DNA of 64,000 bases from Cardinalis cardinalis (Eukaryota > Chordata > Aves > Passeriformes > Cardinalidae), in assembly GCA_014549065.1 (NCBI GenBank), contig JACDOX010000018.1, positions 6,113,119 to 6,177,118 of the forward strand, in the 5' to 3' direction. How positions within the stretch are numbered: the stretch's first letter is position 1; every line of letters starts with the position of its first letter. Below are positions 26,706-38,297 of the stretch, piece after piece. The translations under genes were made by a program, and so were the position numbers. The notes below the pieces were generated by a model that was not told the DNA's origin, searched no databases, and was given only the letters and a program-made list of their open reading frames with translations.

Positions 26706-29329
26706 AACTCATTTAAGAACTGGGACATCTATTCAGAGCTTCAATTCTGTGCCACTGAAAAACAGTCCTTGAAGAACAAATTAAGCATGGGCATAGTGGC
26801 ATTGGTCCTTGGGAGGTGCNGAGGCTCCTCTCTAGCAGTTCTTCCTCTGGAGCTTTGCCATATTGCTGCAAGGATGGAGCAGACAAGGAAATACTGGCAC
26901 TGCCTGCACACTCAGGCTGACCAGCATCTGTTGTTTGATGTGCAGCTCATACCTGGCAGGTTGCTCACATAGCATACAGACTCTGCTTATTCCACATTTA
27001 CTTCAGCCCACAAGTTCTCCATGCTCTTGGCAGCTGGGCCTCCAGTACAGAAGCCAATGGCATTTCCACAGAAAATATTNTACTTGTTATAAGCAAATTA
27101 TTTTCTAAAGCCCTACGTGTAACTCACAGAAGATAGGTCTATGTAATGTAGTTCTTGGAAGAGAAATATGAAAGCATTCCAGAGAGAACACAAATTGCTT
27201 TTTTTCTTGGCTTTGTCTTTCAGTATATGCTGGCAAATTTCTTGAAAACAGACAAGGTCTAGAANTGGCTCACACACAACCTGCCTGCAACTACTGCTCA
27301 AGATGAAAAAATAATGGCATATTAAAGGATGTGACAAACCCAGGAGCACCTTTATTCAGTCACTGCACAACATCATGACTCTACAAGTGCATACAAGAGG
27401 ATANAAGTCCTGTAAAAGTCTGAAATAAGAGCTTTTTCCAGCCCTGAAGAGGCAATTTTCATTTGAAACTCCCTTTCTCCAGATTGCCTTCAGTAGGGCA
27501 GCACAATCAGCAAAATCCTAACCTCAGAGCTTTGGTGCCATTAGTCNCACAAAGCTTTGGTGATTTACAGTCAGAAAATCATTTCAAGACATCTGACGGG
27601 ACTTTGTTATTCTGCCTACAGCTACACCTGNGCACTTTGTCTCTAAGTTTCAATTAGAGATAATTTAAATAAGAGAAAATCACATTTCCTAGTGGCAGAG
27701 CCTGTTAATGAAATGTGTTTCACATTTCCAATGGAAATGGGAATTCAGGAAACCAACAGGCAGAGCTTGTGCCTGCATTATGGATACATTTCACATTTGA
27801 AAGACTTTATCTCCATCTCAGTATCCAGATACGCAACTCATCTTCAGCTATGTGAACCATATTCATATTGCTCTTAGTTTCTGATTTGCCACACTGTTAA
27901 CATGACCACCTAATTTCCAAAGTGTTTTAAGAAACCCAAAAAATAGGGGGTTCTCTATTGTTTTAAGTATCTGTAAGAACTGAGAGGGGAAATCNTGTAT
28001 CATGTTACACTGGAAGTCAAAAGGAGGGTAAGAAAAGACATAAGCAAACAGGCTTAACAAATTTAACCATGNTTTTTCATCAAAGAATTATGTAAAACAA
28101 ACAGAAAAGCAGGACAATTGATCTGAAAAGTTTTAACCTAAGTGATTTTATCCGAGGACTCTGGAGACACCTTTCTGTGGATTAAAATCTTCCCCGCTTA
28201 ATATGAAGCAAAAAGTCACCAGCTTTACTGGAAAAGGGACAGAAGTACTATGAGCACAGGGAAAAAGTATTAGCCCAGGTATTACTTTCTTGGTCTCCAG
28301 AAAAGANTCTTCCATCCTGGTGCATGGGGAGGATCCAGTCACAAATTTAGATTAAGTTTAACACATCCATGTTTTTCAATATTCAAATATGTTCATATGG
28401 CTTNAATGTACCGAATATAACCTCAGCTGAGTCTATGGAAGGAAAATAAATCTTAATGTTTATACAAGGTTCTTACACCTGTCATCAATGACAGAGCAGA
28501 AAAACTCTGCAGTTCCACACAGGGTCCTGAAAAGTGGAGCACTGTAAGACTGAGACTTCTCTGCTCCCATTCATATCTCCAACTCGGCTTTCAAGGTGTC
28601 TTCATAAGCCTGGTGTTCAGCTGTCCAGCTCCAACTGAGGGCAGTCATTCACCTGCCAAAGCAAAGTACTGGAGAAAATGGACCAGCCCAAGAAAAGAAA
28701 CCAGGTAGGTGGAAACTGCGCTGTCATTGTCAGGAAGCTCTTTAAACCAATCCTACAGGTCTTTCAGCATCAGCAGTGGTAGAGAAAGGATACTTCAATA
28801 GGATGTGGTAGAAGAGACAAAGTAACCACATTAGGTTCAGCCACAAGCCCAGGATGCGACGCTTTTACAACTCAAAACNCCACCAAAAAAAGAAAAAAAA
28901 ATGACACAAGCAAGCATAAACACACACATGCTTATGCACACTTGTAGGAGAAATGTCTTAAACACAAATATTTTCCACTATTTTTGACTGGTTGGATGAC
29001 CACTTCCATAATGATGTCTTTGGCATGCCATCCAAAAGAAAAAGTCCTGGCAGACATTTTTGCACATATTAACAAGGCATCAGTCCTTGTTGAACTGGAC
29101 TCTTTGCTGAAGACAACTCCAGCTAACACAATGGGAATACCACCACCAAGTTTAAAAGTTTGTGAATTTGGAAACTCAGCAGATTATTTCCTCTAGCCTG
29201 CAGGGAAAGCTAACAACAAACTCTCTGGTACAGAGCAGAAAAAGCTGGACTGCTCTGTTAAAAATGGTGCCTGACACAGCAAGCATTGGTGGAGAAACCA
29301 CCCACGAGTTATTCTGTAATNACAAGTGG

Positions 29330-29540
29330 TACGATTTGGCTATATTAACCCATCTTCTTTCATGCCAATTCTTCAATCTCAGGTCTCTAACAAAAAGGAA
29401 AAATTTTTTCTTTATTAGCAAGTTATACTACAAAAGGGAGCAAGTGACCTTGTCATCTCCTTATTCCCTGGCTGAGCCACATGTAGCATAAACATCTCTA
29501 GAGAAAGCTCTGGGAAAAAGCCAGGCTTGTTAAGTGCACA
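29330..29540 (+). repeat. Unidentified ~210-bp repeat, copy 1
   Basis: The segment shares an ordered set of blocks with the reverse complement of 31595-31818: caaaagggagcaagtgacct, cttattccctggctgagcca and agaaagctctgggaaaaagc, then caggcttgttaag. Local translations of both keep KREQ..LSSP..LAEP. I cannot name the family; an LTR or other non-autonomous retroelement is likely. Confidence 0.65.
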
Positions 29541-30234
29541 CGAATTTTTTAAGGACAAATCATTCTACTATTTGGCCCACGCTGTCTTGATGTGGGTCAG
29601 ACTGTAAATGACACAATTTGGCTGCCACTGTGCTAACCTCTGCATTNCTCTGGCTCTGAGGGAGAAAGTCTCCTCTTCCTTTCTCACCTGACTTCAAATG
29701 GAAGTTTCATGAAGGCTGTGAATTTAGCTGGTAGTTTTATAATTGTGGTTTTATTTGAATTGCCGCAAAAATGTTGGGTGAGATTAAACGCAGGCTTCTN
29801 CTTTTGAAGAGGTCTATGCTTAATATGACTTTTACACCCTCTTTTCTCACTAAATGAATTTTTTTTTCTCCTTTGACTCTAGTTGTAACTCCAGCTCCTA
29901 AACTCCGGATGTGAGAGCCTTCCCCTGCTACTGTGCTATGTGATATTTATGCATAAAGTTTTGCTGATTGCTGATTCCATCGGCATTCATGAACCTTTGC
30001 TGGAATGAATGAAGCTTTCATTCATGTTTATATATGAGTTTCCAACATTTGTATGTTTGTAATCATCAGGCTAAAACCAGCTTTCATTTGCAGAGACATA
30101 AGCTGAGGGTAACTGAGTCAGGAGATATAACTCTGCTATGTAAATTGAGAGATTCTTTTTCAGTGCCATTGAGAGCTTACTTTATCACAGAAACTTCCCA
30201 TTTCCACAGCTCAACGAAGTTTGTTCACCACTGG

Positions 30235-30276
30235 TAACTGTGGTTATGACTGCACTAACTGTGGTTATGACTGCAG
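30235..30276. repeat. 21-bp tandem duplication
   Basis: Two head-to-tail copies of taactgtggttatgactgca plus c or g, one mismatch. Confidence 0.95.
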
Positions 30277-31594
30277 TTTGGATCAATAAGTCCATTTCTG
30301 GAGCTCATTTTGTGCTGGGCACCTGACATAGGCACTTGCTGCAGGTCTGTGGAAGGCTCAGATAAACTCTGAAGTTTGTTCCCATGCAGTACTGCTCTGT
30401 TACTGCTGCAACTCACCTCCCAGGCTAGTCCTGTCCAAAGGGAATCCAGGACAGGACCTGCAGTGCCCTTCCTGATAGGAACCTGTGCTCAGCAGGCAGC
30501 CAGGAGCTGAGGGTTGCTTGAAAAGCACCCAACTGATCTAACTAATGAACACACTAACAGAGACACACCCTATGTGCAAATTACAGAGATTTATCCAATT
30601 AGAATATCTCTGTGGCAATCCCGAGCCATCAACGATTTTCCCAGCCATATAATTGCTACTATTAACAACACAAGTTCCCAATTTAACAAATGGAAGCAAG
30701 ATAAACGTCCACACTACCCTGTCCTCTCCCAGCTCTATGATTCNCACTGCAGCAATGTATTGCCCTTGGTCTTTTGGAAATAGCGCCTGGTGTGAGAATT
30801 TTAATGACAATGCTGCACTACTTCTGGGCTGTTCTGGGTATGTGAGGGCTGTGATTTCTTTACCATGGAGGAGGTTCTGATGGTTAAACTGACTGTGTCT
30901 ATCATGCCCCAAGGACTTGTAGCTTATTTACTTCCACTCAACTGCCCATGTACATCCTCCCGCCTTACCTTTTGAAATAGGTTACCCAGAACAGAGACCC
31001 AAAACCAAGGAAGACACTTAAACAGTCTGGAATCAGCAGGCAGAGGANTCAAGAAGGTTTGCAATGCAACCCCAGGAGAGAGGGTGGGTGGAAGGCAGAG
31101 ATGGAGTGCTATATTGTTTAGATTTTCTGAGTCCTTTAGCAACACTGCTTTGTAGCAAATCGTTGCAACTCCTTTCCTGTCCAGTTCTGTACTCTCTTTT
31201 GGCATTGGCTCTGCTTTTCATGCCTCCAAGGTGGGAAACCAGACTCCCTGCCTCCCTGTATTCAGAAGTTTTGTCCATCCTTTTCTCATGTCTTGCCAGG
31301 CTTTTACAAAAAAAAAAAAAAAAAAGACCCATCACCTGCATGCATAGCCTTATGCATAGCTTTTTTATTACTGTCCTTTATCCTCCTCTGCAACTGTTAG
31401 CACATTGTTGCTCCTCAACTGCTTCATAGGAATTACTTATGTACATGCTTTGAATCTCACTTGTCCCAGAAGTAAGTACAGATTATGTCAAGTAAAACTA
31501 CTTACCCTTAGATATCAGACAGAGCCCCAGACAGACAAGGCCAAGACAGAGAAGGATGACAGTGCCTTAAAAACATTGTAATTACTTGCATTCA

Positions 31595-31818
31595 ATAAGC
31601 CTGGCATTTTCCCAGAGCTGTCTCTGGGGATGCTTGTGCTATGTATGGCTCAGCCAGGCAACAAGGAGAGGACAAGGTCTTTTGCTCCCTTTTGCTGTCT
31701 AACCTGATAAAAAGCAAGGAGATTTTCTTCATTCTAAGGAATCTGAGATCTAGATAACAAACTGATGGCATCTCACGTTGTTTGTCCATAATAGCTATAT
31801 TGTCCCAATCGTTGACCA
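31595..31818 (-). repeat. Unidentified ~220-bp repeat, copy 2, inverted relative to copy 1
   Basis: Read on the minus strand it contains caaaagggagcaaaagacct, ccttgttgcctggctgagcc and agacagctctgggaaaatgc, matching 29330-29540 in order. About 2.05 kb separates the two inverted copies. Confidence 0.65.
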
Positions 31819-33279
31819 CACTGGCTGCCCAAAAATACTATTTTGAGTAGTTCTCCTTCAAGAGTCTGATGTTTCTGATGGGAGCAGTTTTTGTAAAGCA
31901 GTGTTTTCATATGGGCCATGAAAAATGCTCAAAGAAAAACCAAGGGAAAAGGGTCAAGACAACCAATAATGTTTTTATGCAGTGACTAAACAGATCTTGA
32001 ACTGCAGCTTTTAAAAAGGTAATACTCTTGCACAGCCCTGTCTCAGTGTTTTGGTTTGGATACAAGCACCACCTAGCCAACCAAGGACACTTAGTCACAC
32101 TATCTACACACACATCCTATTAAAAGCAAAGTGCAGATCCATTCATAAACAGTAACACAGGAATGGTTCTCAGTTCTGAACNAGTCTTTTGTACAAGACA
32201 TTGCTCTTGTAAATACAAATTTCCCTCCATCAGTGAGAAATTCCGAAAGGACAATACTCTTCCAATTTATTTTTAGGCCAAACCTAACAGGGCCTGAGAT
32301 AACTTAAGCCTCAGTTAAAATAATTACAGTGAGGAACAACTTCATTCAACTTTAAATACTCTTTCAGGTTCCTCAAACTGACATCTTTGTCTTAACAGTT
32401 TATAACTGAGGGCTGCAACTGACTTCACCTAGAAAANGCAAGACTGGAGTGCTAGAAAAGCCTGTGATCACACAGAGGGAGAAAATAACATGGACCTTGG
32501 TTTATTCAGATTCATGCAAGTCACATGACATTATTAATTCCAACAGGTTTTGGTCTCTGCACAGAAACTTCCAGCAAAAGACTTTAATGNTGTAATAATT
32601 ACCTTTTTCCTTTAATGATCCTACTAACTATGTCTTAATTCGTGATGCTTTTAACTAGCATACATGTATCCTGAGGCTATAATGGATGCATATTTATTTA
32701 AGTCAAAAGATAAATCATAATGAAAGGGTTTTTTAACACAATAATTAACATGCATTTTGATAATCATAACAGTAATTATTTGAGATACAAAAACAGAATC
32801 AGATCTCAGAAGAAGCCATGAAGATCCCAAATAAGTTGCACTAGCAACACTGCTCTATTATTTTGCTAAGAAATTATGCATCAAAGTGGCAGGAATGAAT
32901 CATCATGCACCATTAGGAACTACACCCAGTGACACCCAGGGACAAAAATGTGAGCTGCACTAACCTCTACCATGAACTGCAAATGGCAATCACAGAGCAG
33001 GTAGTGTGGAACGTGCCTTTTCTCTTAGTTATCAAGCTGTGCTGCCCTTGTACCTCTACAAACATGATAGATCATCAGGTAAAGGGAATAAGTGAAGAAC
33101 CACAGAAAGGTAGGAATTTAGGCTTGATATGAAAGGTCTATTTATATTTAAGAATGGTTTTACTTTGTGAAGTATTATAAGCTCTTAACATGTGTCAAAG
33201 GACCCAATCAAGCAGCATTGATCTTTCGAAAACCTGTTAGCTCCTAAAACAAACAAAGTAAAAAAGCACACACTCTTAC

Positions 33280-33421
33280 CTGCTGTCACCCTCCCCTTAG
33301 CAAAAATTACTGGTATTCTGAGTTTTTTCCCATCTATTGAATCATGCACATACACATATGCAGGCAGACTGTAACTTGCAGGCAACCATTTTTCAATGAC
33401 AAACAGTAGAGTCAAACCAGG
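33280..33421 (-). other. Exon-like open frame D, unidentified
   Basis: The segment is 142 bp, from tgttttcag| to an excellent donor (ACAGCAG|gtaaga). It enters in phase 0 and leaves in phase 1. The reading begins PGLTLLFVIEKWLPASYSLP and continues with AYVYVHDSIDGKKLRIPVIF, which resembles a beta-sandwich strand pattern. It cannot be the next DHRSX exon: in the phase required after exon 3 it hits TGA within ten codons, and the residues do not match. Its phase 0 start fits the phase 0 end of frame A. It lies about 370 bases past DHRSX exon 3 on the same strand. No family is assigned with confidence. Confidence 0.33.
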
Positions 33422-33490
33422 CTGAAAACATTTTTTAAGAAACATCCTATGCATTTTACCCCTGAGTCAGATTTAGTTCTGGAATTCAGT

Positions 33491-33690
33491 TCATAGCATC
33501 ACAGAACCATTTGGGAAAAAAAGGACCTTAAAGAGCATCTAGTTCCAAACCTCCTGCCATGGGCAGGGACACCTTCTACTAGACCCGTTTGCTCAGAGCT
33601 CCATCCAATCTGGCCTTGAACACTTCCAGGGAGGAGGCATCTACAACTGCTCTGGGCAACCTGTTCCAGTGCCCCAAATTAAAAAAAAAA
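33491..33690 (-). mobile_element. CR1 LINE fragment, reverse orientation
   Basis: It begins tcatagcatcacagaacca and continues with catctagttccaaacctcctgccatgg and tctgggcaacctgttccagtgcccc, the usual reverse-oriented CR1 3' end. It ends in a poly-A stretch at 33683-33697. It lies only about 100 bases from DHRSX exon 3, in intron 3. Confidence 0.9.
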
Positions 33691-33787
33691 AAAAATTAGC
33701 AATGCACAAGGGGACCTCATATAAAAGGAGATGACAACAAAAAGAGAGGAAAAATGGTTTCTTAAAGGAAATTGTATAATATGGTAC

Positions 33788-33856
33788 CTTTTCCAGTCAA
33801 AGTTTCTCCTTTTATTTTCCTCACCGCTTCTTGGCCATCACTTTCACTGTTGCCAG
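33788..33856 (-). CDS. DHRSX: DHRSX internal exon (exon 3), start of the region after beta-2
   Basis: This 69-bp exon is bordered by cctttaacag| and GGAAAAG|gtacca. Joined to the preceding exon it reads AGNSESDGQEAV, then RKIKGETLTGK, and ends with the first base of the next codon. This matches the DHRSX region between beta-2 and beta-3, the adenosine-ribose side of the cofactor pocket followed by helix alpha-2. Both exons are on the minus strand in the right order with matching phase 1 junctions, which argues for a live spliced gene and against a retrocopy. The donor has gt but a poor +3 to +5 match (acc), so it is a weak-looking site. The next exon should begin by completing a Val codon, followed by a conserved EFLYCDLAS-type stretch. 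I did not find it in the remaining 33.8 kb downstream on this strand. The exon is too short to call alone; its assignment rests on the in-phase continuation. Confidence 0.9.
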
Positions 33857-34594
33857 CTGTTAAAGGACAGAAAATGAAAAATTAGCAATGCAATCAATTT
33901 AAGGACTGGCACCTATGAAGTAACAACCACAGTGTAGAACCAGTGTGAAGTTTTAGGCGGAAAGGTGTGCTGCAGAGGCTTTCAAAGAGGGCTGCACAAA
34001 TGCACTGTGATTTCCACAAGTTCTGCCAGTTTATCCCATTTATTCATATAAAATGGTACTATCTACTGGACCAGCAGACTTGAGATTTGAGTCTGTGGGA
34101 CAAGTGAATTGCATCACATCCAGATTCTGCAAAAACTTCACTACAGGTTAGAGCAGATTTCCCCTTGCTCTTTTTCCAAAATTAAGACTTCCACAGTTGG
34201 AGGAAAGTCCTGACTACCCTGTCTCAAATGCTCATGAAAGGATTTATTAGTGCTAACATAAAATGTGATTAAGCATCACATAAATGTCTTTTGGACCATT
34301 CAGCTTAGGTGGGGGGTTACTAATTGTCTGACATTTGTTTGGCAATTTTTTTATAACATTTCAAAGGAAAAAACATAAGCACAAGAGATATAGGAATTGT
34401 TAACACAAGTTAAAATTTTTTAATTAACATTCAATTTATCCATCCATGAATATCTTCCACAACATGAAACATCAAAATACCTATTGTTTATTATCCAAAT
34501 TGGACAACAATACTGATATCTCTTATAAACTTCATGAACTTGCCTTTCTGTTTTCCTCATTACATAAAATTCTTACAAAGTTTCTATACAGATT

Positions 34595-34775
34595 GTTTGG
34601 GTTTTTGTTTTTTGTTTTTTGGGTTTTTTTTTGTTCGTTTTTTTTGTGTCAGCCTGCAAGTATCCTGTTCTTGCTTTCACAGCACCACAGAATAAGATGA
34701 AGTTGGAAGAGACCTCAGGAGGTATCTTGTTCAGCCCCCTGTTCACATCAGCTGGTACATGCTTGTATTCTTTTG
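34595..34775 (-). mobile_element. Short CR1 fragment next to a T-rich tract
   Basis: Bases 34672-34770 read cagcaccacagaataagatga, then ttggaagagacctcaggagg, then tcagccccctg, a short reverse-oriented CR1 3' end. It is preceded by a T/G-rich tract (34595-34645). Confidence 0.75.
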
Positions 34776-34999
34776 AGAATGGAGTTTTAGCTGTGCTTCT
34801 GCAGTAAAAAAGGACTTGAAACACATCTTTGTTTTCCTGATATGCAAGAAAACCCCACATTAACATAAATGTAGCCAAAATTAATACATTTAACATTCCA
34901 GATACTGGAGAGAAAATAATTCTCACATGAAATCATAAAATCTAGTCATACAGGTGTACAACTGGTGTCTATAAGTCCCATTAACTATGGACTTGCTCA

Positions 35000-35091
35000 G
35001 AAGGAAGGAAGGAAGGAAGGAAGGAAGGAAGGAAGGAAGGAAGGAAGGAAGGAAGGAAGGAAGGAAGGAAGGAAGGAAGGAAGGAAGGAAG
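35000..35091. repeat. (GGAA)n microsatellite
   Basis: About 23 uninterrupted units of a GGAA tetranucleotide. It gives open frames in several registers (KEGR and LPSF repeats), which are not genes. Confidence 0.98.
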
Positions 35092-35685
35092 ACCCAAAAC
35101 AACAAAGCAGATATTTGCAATATTTTCTTCTTGGTGTTTTTCCCCCTTTAAAACCATCCAGCCTTGTAGAGAAGAAAAACATTCAGTTTGATGCTAATTT
35201 CCAGATAGAGACTGAGCATCAACAAACAAACCCTCCAATGAAACCCTGCCATTTCTGGGAAAATTTGTGCACAGGGTTTATGGGCAACAGATTAATTTTC
35301 CTCACTGTTTCATCTCAAGTAATGTACTAGAGTAGGATTTCAAACTCAGAGTGTTGTTATTTATTAGGCTGGATAGTGTTATGCTAGAAATAAGAATACT
35401 TTTGTGCCAATTCTGTGAACATCTTACTTGAGTCCTCTTTTATTCAGCACCTCTCATGCAGAGATCTGGCTTATTGAAGCCTCCAGTGTCATGATATAAC
35501 TCTCAGTATGTTCATTTAATTTGTTCTTTTAAAAGAGCTTGTGTTCATAACAAACTTTAATTTGCTTTATTTTGCTGTCATATAAATGGTTATTCATTAA
35601 AGCTCAGTGCCTTCCAAATGAGCTCATTTTATTTATATTTGCATATTTTTCACTCTGGACCACTGGGAAAAAAATTATTATTTTA

Positions 35686-35837
35686 CTAAACAGCCACTTC
35701 AGATGTCTGTTTCCAGCCTGATCCAACAGAGTTTGAAAACCAGATGCTGAAGGCTGGAGTATTGTAAAACCGAAACAGCTTCAGTGAAAACTGCCACAAT
35801 AATAGAGGTTTTCCAAATCCTTCTTTCAAAGAAAATC
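35686..35837 (-). other. Exon-like open frame C, possible 3' terminal exon, unidentified
   Basis: A strong acceptor-like sequence (ctttattctttcttgcag|) precedes 49 codons and a TAG stop, entered in phase 1. The peptide includes FSLKEGFGKPLLLWQFSLKL and ends TSEVAV. An AATAAA lies about 50 bases past the stop (35628-35633, minus strand), so the segment could be a terminal exon, although AATAAA is frequent in such AT-rich DNA. No family is recognised. Confidence 0.25.
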
Positions 35838-37947
35838 CTGCAAGAAAGAATAAAGACATTGAACAAATGACCAAAATCCTTACAAAAACTTCAAAGATAC
35901 TTAGATAAGAAGGATGGATACCATGAAACTGGGAGGCTAATCTAGGCTTCTGAGTTAGGTTAAGGAGATCAGCACCCCTTTGCCAAGGAGGGAGAGGAAA
36001 GGGACATTGCACTTTTGCACTGCTTCCCTTCTAGTCCATCCTTCTGGGATCTTCTGAGCAAAGTGAGTGGTAGGCATCAAAAAGATCAACCTCCCTTTAA
36101 GTGCTATATTACTATTCAAAATAAAAAAAAAATGATTTTTAAGTCGCCAAGCTAACAGAGTCAGCTTTGAGCTGGAAAAAAATCAAAACTAATCTGCATC
36201 TTCTTGATGAAGTTGGGTCACTAAAGGGCACAACTTTCAAGTACATTGAACAGATGTACAGCACCCTAAATTCAGGTTGGTTTACTAGACAAGGGTCAAA
36301 TTCTTACTGCTGTCAGCTGGTCTAAATCCTCAGTTTGTAATCCAAATCCTCATATTTGTAATGATTCTTTAAAATTTTTTTTGATACACAAACTAATCCT
36401 CTGGCTGGACATTTTTTTAATGATTCACCATAATTTCCATATGTTCCATATACTAGAATTTATCCATTTTAAGTGTTCTAGCATCTGTAACATTAGATCT
36501 GCCTACTCTGAATTTAAATGGTTTGAAGGGAAGGGTAAGAAAAGGAAGAGAGATCATGTATTTTATGCAGTGAGGGAATCTTAGAAAAAGCTTTGAGAAC
36601 AAGGGATTCATTGTCTTGGGAGCTTAGATCATCAAAGTACCCAAAACCATAATAATCTTGCTTTTCATGCTAATTTAAAATGGGAACTCAAATATTGGGA
36701 ACTCAAAATAGATATAGTTTTCTCAAGAACTGTTTATGCAAGCAGTTCAGTGCCTACCTGATAGGTTTTTTTCCACTTAGTCCACAAATAGTGAAGAATT
36801 TGGGCGAGACTTATTCAATAACAACACTGACTAAAATCAATTCTGAAAAAAACCCCTTATAATATAAAAACAAATTCATTCTAAACAGAGGTGCCCATAT
36901 AAAATCAGATATGATTTCAATGGCATAAAAAATATAATTCTTAATAAAATACTGAAAAAGGAAAACATATTTAAATACAATTTTTAGTCAAAGAAATGTA
37001 CTCATCTCTTCAACATTTACTTCCACAAACATCACAAGTCAAAGCAAGTTGATATGAAGCCACCAGAGAAGTACATACTAAAATTCTTATCAGCACCAAT
37101 TGGCTTTGGATCTTTTCTTAAATGTCAGGCTCTGTCATTTCAGTTACTTAAGTAGATCCTAACTCTGAAAGTTATTTCAGGGATTTCAACAGAATTATCA
37201 CAGGCATTGCTCGGTCTGAACAAGGCTGAAAAAAGCACAGCCCTTAGAAAGCCTGCATGGGCTAAAACCACATTATCGCTAATTAAGGGATTCTGATACA
37301 TCTATATGTATTTTTATACTATATTTTTAATTTCTTTGAATGTGACTATCTCTTCAAAAGAGTAATTGCCACTCACACACTGAATTTATGTAGAAAACTG
37401 ATCCTGATAAAGAAAGTAAGAGCTTTTCCAAACGGTGTTTTGCAAAACTATGAATTTGCAATCTTGATGTTTCAAGGAAATGGACTTCAGGGCATTATAA
37501 AAAATTTAAAATAGTCTTTGATCAACAATAGAGCCTGAAAGCTTAAGGTTGCCTGGAGAGAATAAACCCACAAATCCAAAAAGCCTTTGCTTACTCAAGT
37601 GTGTCAAGGGAAAAATTTCCTCACTTTCAGTAAAATAGCACAAAATGAAGACAAATAAAAAACTTTTGGAGATGAACACCAAGAAGATTCAAAGCAATCA
37701 GCACGTGGTGTCCAGAGCAAGACCTGACCCCTCCAGCTTGGAGCCTGGGAGCCACCCTGTGCACAAGGCATCACTCAGCCTGTGATAAACCCAGAGTAGG
37801 GAGCCCCAGGAGGAAGGCAGGGCTGCGAGCTGCCCAGTGGCAGGGCAGGCACATCACCTCCCAGCTCTCCCCACACACCCCAGCCGCTGGCAGGCGTGAT
37901 CCCCTCAGTCACCAGTGCCTGGGGAACCTGAGATAACGCTCATCCCT

Positions 37948-37975
37948 TGACCTGTGGAGCCATAATTACAGGTCA
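37948..37975. promoter_or_regulatory. Inverted TGACCTGT / ACAGGTCA pair, possible nuclear-receptor half-sites
   Basis: Two perfect 8-base inverted arms are separated by 12 bases. Each contains an AGGTCA-type half-site, the core bound by many nuclear receptors. The arms lie in a GC-rich block (37690-38060) inside DHRSX intron 2. Regulatory function is an inference from the motif alone. Confidence 0.3.
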
Positions 37976-38096
37976 GTTACCCCCTGACACAATGGATCAC
38001 TTTCCAGGGTGTGCAGCATGGCCGTTCCCTCTCCCCACTGCTGACTTCGAGCAACCCAAGTTCAGAAGTGGTGCCCACAAAGTCTTACGTGTCTAC

Positions 38097-38297
38097 CAGG
38101 AAAAGCTTGGTGGTACTGTAATCAATTCTGCATAAGTGTACGCCATCTGATTAAGGAATTGCAAAGGATAATGGTTAGATGCCTTTGCACAACAGAATAT
38201 AAAAGTTTCCAAATGGAAATTTGAATTAAGATGCCTCCTCAGAGCAGCATAATCCTCATTGTGATCGAAGGGAAACTGATTTCTTTGAAGCACCAGT
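38097..38297 (-). other. Exon-like open frame B, unidentified
   Basis: The segment follows gccctgtcttcag| and ends at TTTTCCTG|gtagac, giving 201 bp (67 codons) with phase 2 at both ends, so it is a symmetric exon if real. The reading includes LVLQRNQFPFDHNEDYAALR and later YPLQFLNQMAYTYAELIT, without low-complexity runs. I recognise no domain. It sits beside a GC-rich block at 37690-38060. Its phases do not allow direct splicing from frame A or to frame D, so intermediate exons would be needed. Confidence 0.27.

Larger units (their letters stand above)
26706..33279. other. Non-coding DNA, putative DHRSX intron 3 (near part)
   Basis: It contains the inverted repeat pair and the 21-bp duplication. 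The rest (26710-29320, 29545-31590, 31820-33275) shows nothing I can name. Confidence 0.5.

Noticed and set aside
33280..33421. Possibility that this segment is DHRSX exon 4
   Set aside because: In the phase demanded by exon 3 it meets a stop almost at once and its residues do not match the DHRSX beta-3 region.
34965..35330. KEGR / LPSF repeat proteins
   Set aside because: Simple translations of the GGAA microsatellite.
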